A stretch of DNA of 35,679 nucleotides, taken from NCBI GenBank assembly GCA_036405515.1, contig DASWXM010000008.1:1-35679 (forward strand), given 5' to 3'. Below the pieces are notes generated by a model. The model was not told where the DNA came from. It did not search any database and was given only the letters and a program-made list of their open reading frames with translations. Made by a program: the position numbers and the translations under genes. Origin of the DNA: JASLCR01 sp036405515 (GTDB lineage Bacteria > Patescibacteriota > Saccharimonadia > Saccharimonadales > Saccharimonadaceae). Positions 31,067 to 35,679 of this stretch are shown piece by piece. How positions within the stretch are numbered: position 1 is the first letter of the stretch; each line of letters begins with the position of its first letter.

Positions 31067-31912
31067 CTACTGAGCATGCTGCTTGTGCCGCACCTCTGGA
31101 ATAAGACGTTCCGCCTGAATAAACATCTGCTTTGTACGAGCAATACCGACGTCGCTACCCTTTGATGCAATATAGATATACCGTCCCGCATATATAATAA
31201 TACTGCTCGGGTCGTCGACTAATACCTGCATGACATCGGGCGTAAGATATGCTAATGATTCGATATGCTCGCCGGGCCTATAATACACAGCCATGTACGT
31301 ATTAAAATCACCCTCGAGCTGGAGGGGTTTAAGGTCGACATTACTAGCGAACAAAGGAGCAATTGTGGTTTCGACTGAATTTGACCGTGGTATTAAAACT
31401 AAAGTAGGAAGTTGCTCCGGTACTTCTATAGCCATAGTCTGTAAGAAATAATCTCGATGACCTTTCGTGGAAGCTTTTGCCACACCATGGATCCAGAATC
31501 TCGCGTTTAAAAACTCACCTGTTACCAGCGAGGGTGTAAACCGAAATCCATTTGTCTGGAAAAAAGGATTACTCGGTGGTTGACCATGTGGCTTCCAGCC
31601 ATTTGCTCGAGCAAACCTATGAAACCGCTTCGCATGAACGATGAGTCTCCGCTGCACAACCGACAAGACAGCTACGACAAAGATAATTCCGAAACTGCCT
31701 AGACCAGACGCAAGGCTATCGGCGCCATGCGTAAGAAATATAAAGTAAAGTACCCAAAAACCTCCAACTAAAAAGAACATTAGTACGAAAACGAGAAATA
31801 CAAACGCCCGCTCCGAAGGCTTCCGATCAATTGCACGCTGTTTAGTACTAAATGGATTAGGAAATAATGCAGCGGGTTCAAGCTCACGAAAATCTATGTC
31901 TTTGTAGGTCAT
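31067..31912 (-). CDS. Two-helix membrane protein with large cytoplasmic-like domain, unknown function
   Basis: The 281-residue protein begins with a charged N-terminus and a basic/Pro stretch, followed by two adjacent helices (AFVFLVFVLMFFLVGGFWVLYFIF and LGSFGIIFVVAVLSVVQ). A soluble domain of about 190 residues follows. This arrangement recalls proteins of the DUF3137 kind, but no decisive motif is seen. It has an aromatic/charged body (RFHRFARANGWKPHG, RYIYIASKGSDVG). The ATG at 31912 is set by TATAAT 6 nt upstream; a longer frame reaching 31984 would run into the polymerase gene and include the promoter. Confidence 0.75.
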   Translation of the reverse strand: MTYKDIDFRELEPAALFPNPFSTKQRAIDRKPSERAFVFLVFVLMFFLVGGFWVLYFIFLTHGADSLASGLGSFGIIFVVAVLSVVQRRLIVHAKRFHRFARANGWKPHGQPPSNPFFQTNGFRFTPSLVTGEFLNARFWIHGVAKASTKGHRDYFLQTMAIEVPEQLPTLVLIPRSNSVETTIAPLFASNVDLKPLQLEGDFNTYMAVYYRPGEHIESLAYLTPDVMQVLVDDPSSIIIYAGRYIYIASKGSDVGIARTKQMFIQAERLIPEVRHKQHAQ

Positions 31913-31918
31913 GCAGGT

Positions 31919-31924
31919 ATTATA
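31919..31924 (-). promoter_or_regulatory. -10 box (TATAAT), 6 nt before the two-helix protein gene
   Basis: GCTATAAT plus spacer ACCTGC before the ATG at 31912; leaderless. Confidence 0.7.
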
Positions 31925-31961
31925 GCAAGCTGGCTGCTTCCTACTACATACATTAAGGTCA

Positions 31962-33206
31962 TCACATATATCTGGTACTGCCAAACGGTATCTTCTCTTT
32001 TACCATCATATTGGTTGGCAATGTGTCGGCTGAATGAATCACCCGTTTGCCATAACGACCATTGATCTCATCAATTGCACCTGTAATAGCCCGATCACGA
32101 GCCAGTTCATCACCAAAGATACTCAATTGCTTGTCTTCAGGCTCGCTTAATTCATAACACGTCACGCCAATTTCTTTCACCAGAGGAGGGGCAGCCTGGA
32201 ATAATTGTGCGGCTTGCTCATAGATTGCTTGATTCGAGAAAAAGGGTAGGGTAGCCATATGACGAGCGTGCCAGTACTTCCCGCCCCAGCCAGTTCCCTC
32301 GTGATGATAGCCTCTAGCATGTACCCGAACTCCTCGAGCTACCAGCCCCTGAGAGCGCACCTTCCAGCCGACTTCTTCACAAAGATGATGCAGGCGCTGC
32401 AATACCTCAGCCCGTGGCATTTTATACCGCTCCAATACATATTGCCGCCCCGCACTTTTTAGCGGGAAATCACGCTTATCTACTTCCCATCCACGTAGTC
32501 GCTTATACCAGTACGTCCCGTCGATGCTTTTAAATACCTGCCGGCGCAACGTTTCCTCACTGGCATCCAAAAACTCCAGCGGCGTAAAAATGCCAACCGC
32601 GTTCAACCGATGCTCCATGCGCCCAGCGATTCCCGTCAAGTCAGTCAGCTCCATACCAGCAAACACTTCGCGTAGATTCTCGTGCGTGATGACATCGAGG
32701 CCGTTCGGCTTGTGCAGGGAAGCGGCAGTCTTGGCCAGGAAACGGTTCGTCGCGATACCGACATTACAATTCATCGCCACCCCCACTTCATCCCATAGCC
32801 GCTGTTTGATTTCGTAGCCTATCTCTGCAATATCTCTCCCGGCTATTCGGTCAGTTGTCTCACTAAAGTCGATCACTCCCTCATCGATACTCTTCATGCG
32901 CACATGCGCCGAGTAGTCACTCATGATCCGCATCAGCTGATGATAAACATATTTATATTTCGGCGGATCGCTCTCCAGACCGATCAGGTCAGGGCAAAGT
33001 ACAAGCGCGTCCTTTAGGCGCATACCAAGCTTCACTCCCATTGCCTTTGCCTCATAGCTACATGTTACGATCATGGTGTGCTCAGTACGACGATTCACGA
33101 TCGCCACTGGTCGGCCGCGAAGTCTGGGCCTCGCCTGCTGCTCCACCGTCGCGAAGCAACTGTTTAGGTCGATGTGCATGATAAGCGGGCGAGTGGTGTT
33201 ATACAT
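31962..33206 (-). CDS. Y-family (DinB/UmuC-like) translesion DNA polymerase
   Basis: The 414-residue protein has the Y-family palm motifs: HIDLNSCFATVEQQ with the first catalytic Asp13, CSYEAKAMGVKLGM in the fingers, and MKSIDEGVIDF with Asp108-Glu109. The steric-gate Phe is kept (Phe18), but the motif is DLNSCFA instead of the usual DMDCFFA of Pol IV. A helix-hairpin-helix region follows (LTDLTGIAGRMEHRLNAVGI), then a little-finger domain and a C-terminal extension. It probably copies past DNA lesions. The ATG at 33206 has GGAGG with 6-nt spacing and overlaps the upstream small gene by 8 bases. Confidence 0.92.
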   Translation of the reverse strand: MYNTTRPLIMHIDLNSCFATVEQQARPRLRGRPVAIVNRRTEHTMIVTCSYEAKAMGVKLGMRLKDALVLCPDLIGLESDPPKYKYVYHQLMRIMSDYSAHVRMKSIDEGVIDFSETTDRIAGRDIAEIGYEIKQRLWDEVGVAMNCNVGIATNRFLAKTAASLHKPNGLDVITHENLREVFAGMELTDLTGIAGRMEHRLNAVGIFTPLEFLDASEETLRRQVFKSIDGTYWYKRLRGWEVDKRDFPLKSAGRQYVLERYKMPRAEVLQRLHHLCEEVGWKVRSQGLVARGVRVHARGYHHEGTGWGGKYWHARHMATLPFFSNQAIYEQAAQLFQAAPPLVKEIGVTCYELSEPEDKQLSIFGDELARDRAITGAIDEINGRYGKRVIHSADTLPTNMMVKEKIPFGSTRYM

Positions 33207-33462
33207 GATCACCCTCCATCGTCAGTCGCCAGGTCAGTCGCTCGCTATCAAATTCTAAGCGATAATCCGCTCCACCGTCTGTCACATCAAACATATGCAC
33301 CGTCCGCTTCCCCTGCACCGTCGGATGCCTAAGACCTATCTCTTCCACCTCCACTACTCGCCCGTTCGCTCGACGAAATCGCACCGGCTCACACATAGTA
33401 CGCCCAGGCCGAAAGACAGCGACTACTTCTATTTGTTCGTTTAAAAAAGTTTCATCATTCAT
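33199..33462 (-). CDS. Small protein coupled to the Y-family polymerase (possibly DUF6504-like)
   Basis: The 87-residue protein is beta-rich, with PVRFRRANGRVVEVEEIGLRHPTVQGKRTVHMFDVTDGGADYRLEFDSERLTWRLTM broken by short loops. It has no membrane segment. The RFRRxxGRxxxVxEI and DYRLEFDxxxxxWRL patterns recall the small DUF6504-type proteins that accompany mutagenic Y polymerases in Actinobacteria; that assignment is from memory and tentative. Its stop codon lies inside the polymerase gene (8-base overlap), and the polymerase ribosome site lies within its last codons, so the two are translated together. An accessory role in translesion synthesis is inferred. Confidence 0.8.
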   Translation of the reverse strand: MNDETFLNEQIEVVAVFRPGRTMCEPVRFRRANGRVVEVEEIGLRHPTVQGKRTVHMFDVTDGGADYRLEFDSERLTWRLTMEGDHV

Positions 33463-33622
33463 CAGAAATATCCTCGATTAAGCTTGTCGAGAAACGATTT
33501 CAATTTGTTCGCCCGTTATTTTACCCGTTTCTAGCAAAACCCCGAAGACGATAGATAAATGATGTTCCAGAGGGACGCTTTAGCAAAGAAATGAGCTCAG
33601 TGTGTATCTGGTACCTACAATG
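33463..33622 (-). other. Leader of the polymerase operon with possible gene remnant
   Basis: The region between the response regulator and the polymerase partner has no complete gene. Two overlapping frames look protein-like but lack start codons. One ends SGTSFIYRLRGFARNG and the other VLLETGKITGEQIEIV before a stop near 33478. This could be a decayed gene or chance. Confidence 0.3.
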
Positions 33623-33628
33623 ATTATA
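33623..33628 (-). promoter_or_regulatory. -10 box (TATAAT) after the response regulator gene
   Basis: TAGTATAAT: the box follows the response regulator stop directly. It would start a transcript with a leader of about 155 nt for the polymerase pair. Confidence 0.5.
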
Positions 33629-34030
33629 CTACTCTTGCGGCTCAGAGTCAGCGGCTTGCTTGCCATCAGCAGCAAACAACTCATCAAGCTTTGTTACCAA
33701 TTCAGATGGTGGATAGTCTGACTTGATCAAATAGTCATGTACACCGAGCTCCTTCGCGCGCTCAATCCGGCTTGGTTCAGCAAAGTCGCTCAAAATAATT
33801 ATCCGAGTTGATTCCGGGCGCCCTTGGTACTGCTCCAAAAACTCTATCCCGTTCATATTTGGAAGCAGCATATCAAGCAAAATAACGTCATAGTCACTTT
33901 TTGTCACTGCATCGAGCGCCTGCTGTCCGTCCTCGGCGATCTCAAGCTCATATCCGGCTTTCTCCAAAGCATCTTTGTAAAATTTCTGCATGACAGGGAA
34001 GTCTTCAACCATCAATATACGTTTTGTCAT
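33629..34030 (-). CDS. Single-domain response regulator (receiver only)
   Basis: The 133 residues form one CheY-like receiver: acidic Glu9-Asp10, phospho-acceptor Asp53 in VILLDMLLP, Ser81 in IILSDF, and Lys103 in DYLIKSDYP. An acidic tail (ADGKQAADSEPQE) follows, with no DNA-binding or enzymatic output domain. It must act by protein contact, as CheY or Spo0F do. Its ATG overlaps the histidine kinase stop (ATGA), so the two form a cognate pair. Confidence 0.95.
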   Translation of the reverse strand: MTKRILMVEDFPVMQKFYKDALEKAGYELEIAEDGQQALDAVTKSDYDVILLDMLLPNMNGIEFLEQYQGRPESTRIIILSDFAEPSRIERAKELGVHDYLIKSDYPPSELVTKLDELFAADGKQAADSEPQE

Positions 34031-35307
34031 TTCTTATGCTCCTTTTTCAGTGTCAAAATAATCGTCGTCCCTACTCCGTGTCCTGAGTGGATATCAAGCT
34101 TTCCTCCATGTGCACGAGCAATCCGGGCAGCGGAATACAGACCAATCCCAAGTCCTCCTACATGTCCCCGCTCCATGCCCCGAATACCTTGATTTACAAA
34201 TCGCTTGAGCTGGTTTGCTATTTCTTCCTGCTTCATACCCTTCCCGCTATCACGTATCAGTATCTTTATGCTACCAGACTTTTCAGTAACGCTATAGTGC
34301 ACCGCCTCTCCTGGCTTGCTATATCGAAAAGCGTTATCAAATATATTTGTCAGAGCTAGGCTCAAGCGCAATGAACTCACATCGGCAATAGCCTCGGAGC
34401 GCGTATTTTGCATTGGGAGTAAATCATCATCACGCTCGTTACTGTGAGCAAGTCTGCGCCCAATCTTTTCTACAAGAGACACGACATCTACATTATGCTC
34501 AAATGAAATCGTTCGATCGCGCGGTGCCGCCTCCAAAAGATTATCGATCAAACGAATTTGGTTCTCATTTTCAGTCTTGAGCATTTCAATATATCGCCTG
34601 GTTGTATCGTCTATTTCCCCGACGTCATTGTGATTGATTGCATCGATAATAGTCGTCACAGCTGATGCAGGATGCTTTAGTTGGTGGGCTAAAAGAGACA
34701 GAAAGGAATCGTAAGCTTTTTCACGCGCCTCCATCATATCGAGTCGCTGAAGATATCGTATCACCTGCCCAAACAGTAGAAAGACAGCAGGGTAGAATAC
34801 CATCGGGAGCACTAGTGTCTCAAGACTTCGTGATTCATTGACGATGTACAAGTGTAAAATCAGTGTGGCAATATACGTTGCGCCACTCAGTGCCGCTGTG
34901 AGCATCACCGCCTGCCCCCCAAATATCAACGCTGCCGTCATGATCGGAAACATATATAGCACTGTGGTCCGCGCATCGGCGCCACCCTGTACATACGTAA
35001 TAATTCCGGCAAGCACCATATCAAATATCAATTGAGCAGCCGTCAAGAATTGTTGCGTGCGAAGGCGCTCGGCAAAGACTTTTGTAATGATCGCGAAAAA
35101 ACCATTGACAAGCAGGCCTATCCCCAATATACCAATGTACTGGGGTAGCAACTCATAGTTATCACCCGTCACCCAGATCGTTGCCACGACAATACCAAAT
35201 ACCAGCAACATGTACGGCCACCTGATAAGAACCAATCTTGCATTGTTCTTTGCCGCTGTTTCAGCAGCTTCTTTCTCGCCGGTGATATTGTATCGTGAAA
35301 GATCCAT
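34027..35307 (-). CDS. Membrane sensor histidine kinase
   Basis: The 426-residue kinase has about six transmembrane helices in residues 28-190 with only short loops, so the sensor domain is mostly inside the membrane. The dimerisation helix carries the phospho-acceptor His208 in LLAHQLKHPASAV. The ATPase domain has the N box NIFDNAFRYSKPG, DSGKGM and GLGIGLYSAARIARAHGGKL. The signal is unknown. A TATACT box lies 21 nt upstream of the ATG. Confidence 0.95.
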   Translation of the reverse strand: MDLSRYNITGEKEAAETAAKNNARLVLIRWPYMLLVFGIVVATIWVTGDNYELLPQYIGILGIGLLVNGFFAIITKVFAERLRTQQFLTAAQLIFDMVLAGIITYVQGGADARTTVLYMFPIMTAALIFGGQAVMLTAALSGATYIATLILHLYIVNESRSLETLVLPMVFYPAVFLLFGQVIRYLQRLDMMEAREKAYDSFLSLLAHQLKHPASAVTTIIDAINHNDVGEIDDTTRRYIEMLKTENENQIRLIDNLLEAAPRDRTISFEHNVDVVSLVEKIGRRLAHSNERDDDLLPMQNTRSEAIADVSSLRLSLALTNIFDNAFRYSKPGEAVHYSVTEKSGSIKILIRDSGKGMKQEEIANQLKRFVNQGIRGMERGHVGGLGIGLYSAARIARAHGGKLDIHSGHGVGTTIILTLKKEHKK

Positions 35308-35328
35308 AGTAATTACGTTTACTATTTA

Positions 35329-35334
35329 AGTATA
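35329..35334 (-). promoter_or_regulatory. -10 box (TATACT) of the kinase operon
   Basis: TATATACT lies 21 nt before the ATG at 35307; short leader without a clear ribosome site. Confidence 0.5.
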
Positions 35335-35366
35335 TACCACCCCTAGAAATCACTGAAAGTTTTTGG

Positions 35367-35372
35367 TACAAT
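35367..35372 (+). promoter_or_regulatory. -10 box (TACAAT) of the CAU tRNA
   Basis: GGTACAAT ends 15 nt before the tRNA 5' end; the -35 is not clear. Confidence 0.5.
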
Positions 35373-35387
35373 CTACCAGGTACATAT

Positions 35388-35464
35388 GGCACCGTAGCTC
35401 AGTTGGTTAGAGCGCAGGACTCATAAGCCTGAGGTCACAGGATCATTCCCTGTCGCTGCTACCA
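35388..35464 (+). tRNA. tRNA with anticodon CAT, probably elongator tRNA-Met, with irregular arms
   Basis: A 77-nt cloverleaf can be drawn with D arm GCTC/GAGC, loop AGTTGGTTA, anticodon loop CTCATAA, T stem ACAGG/CCTGT and encoded CCA. The body resembles elongator tRNA-Met. Irregularities are: C5-C68 mismatch and G1-T72 wobble in the acceptor stem, A31-G39 mismatch in the anticodon stem, and a T loop ATCATTC in which T54 and A58 are changed to A54 and T58. It lacks the GGG/CCC anticodon stem of initiators. It could be a diverged functional tRNA or a decaying copy. Confidence 0.75.
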
Positions 35465-35501
35465 AAGAAATTACCTCACAAGTACGTGGGGTAATTTCTT
35501 T
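35464..35501 (+). terminator. Hairpin after the CAU tRNA
   Basis: A 16-bp stem (AAAGAAATTACCTCAC with its complement, one G-U) and a 6-nt loop start at the last A of CCA, the same arrangement as at tRNA-Lys. The 3' arm ends TTTCTTT. Confidence 0.8.
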
Positions 35502-35527
35502 AGCGCACATCATAATCAATAAAATGG

Positions 35528-35533
35528 TATAAT
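35528..35533 (+). promoter_or_regulatory. -10 box (TATAAT) of the right-edge gene
   Basis: GGTATAAT lies 32 nt before the ATG at 35566; the short leader carries a GGAGG ribosome site. Confidence 0.6.
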
Positions 35534-35565
35534 AAGAGTACTAATCTTAAGGAATGGAGGAATCC

Positions 35566-35679
35566 ATGGTTGAAGATAATACTACAGTAGTACGGGAAAC
35601 CGATGCAGTAAACGGCGCAGCCGTGCAGCGGCAAACGGTTCGCCGTGACCGCAGCACTTCGGGAGCTATTATAGCGAAG
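35566..35679 (+). CDS. N-terminal part of an unknown protein, cut by the window edge
   Basis: Thirty-eight codons are visible, starting MVEDNTTVVRETDAV and then Arg/Thr-rich QRQTVRRDRSTSG, ending AIIAK at the edge. GGAGG lies 5 nt before the ATG. The polar N-terminus followed by hydrophobic residues would fit a small membrane protein with a cytoplasmic tail, but too little is visible to name it. Confidence 0.6.
   Translation, partial: MVEDNTTVVRETDAVNGAAVQRQTVRRDRSTSGAIIAK

Noticed and set aside
31913..31984. Longer start of the two-helix protein at 31984
   Set aside because: The added residues have no ribosome site, overlap the polymerase gene and contain the -10 box of the gene.
33199..33628. 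LexA/SOS box ahead of the Y-family polymerase
   Set aside because: I looked for CGAAC-N4-GTTCG and CTG-N10-CAG type sites; only an unpaired CGAAC was found.
1..35679. Recoded TGA (glycine code of Absconditabacteria/Gracilibacteria)
   Set aside because: TGA serves as the stop of several genes, for example with ATGA overlaps at 5366 and 34027, and no conserved gene has an in-frame TGA.
1..35679. CRISPR array, insertion sequence, prophage or integrase
   Set aside because: No regularly spaced repeats, transposase motifs or attachment-site duplications were seen; tRNA 3' ends are followed by terminators, not by integrase genes.

Overview
The window looks like a chromosomal segment of a Patescibacteria (CPR) bacterium, most likely Candidatus Saccharibacteria (TM7). 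This is inferred from gene content and style. The genes are compact and often overlap by 1-8 bases. Many promoters sit right against the start codon. There are small membrane proteins, Cys-repeat surface proteins and competence gene comEC, and no biosynthetic operons. TGA ends several genes (for example at 5366, 16410, 22178 and 34027), so the recoded genetic code of Absconditabacteria/Gracilibacteria does not apply. No 16S gene is present, so the lineage is a judgement.

Almost everything is on the minus strand. From right to left: (35.7-35.4 kb) a cut-off plus-strand gene and an odd CAU tRNA; (35.3-33.6 kb) a membrane histidine kinase and a receiver-only response regulator; (33.5-32.0 kb) a small protein plus a Y-family DNA polymerase; (31.9-24.6 kb) a two-TM protein of unknown function, a 57-residue membrane protein, tilS, ftsH, murJ and lepA. 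A plus-strand island (20.7-24.5 kb) holds a GT-C-like membrane protein and two paralogous membrane-anchored coiled-coil proteins with matching promoters. Next come gmk and the heat-shock block (20.7-16.5 kb): hrcA, a hidden 52-residue membrane protein, grpE and dnaK. Then follow an orphan plus-strand gene, a GlsB-like membrane protein, an FKBP isomerase, a GlcD-type flavin oxidase, dnaJ, a RimK ligase with its RimB-type protease partner, a small membrane protein and tRNA-Lys. The left 10 kb carries an alpha/beta hydrolase, comEC, yebC and a ruvC-ruvA-ruvB cluster interrupted by two envelope genes (a lamin-tail/Cys-repeat protein and a class A PBP) and a NIF3-derived domain protein. It ends in a truncated PH-domain-like membrane protein.

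Two regulatory themes stand out. First, about a dozen genes have a TATAAT/TATACT box only 6-8 nt before the start codon, so their mRNAs should be leaderless. Genes inside operons have Shine-Dalgarno sites instead. Second, dnaJ, dnaK and hrcA each have a CIRCE operator whose 9-nt spacer contains the -35 hexamer, which makes one HrcA regulon spread over three transcription units.

No CRISPR array, insertion sequence, integrase, rRNA or replication origin was seen. No gene-free stretch exceeds 300 bases; the longest is about 260 bases between the two coiled-coil genes.
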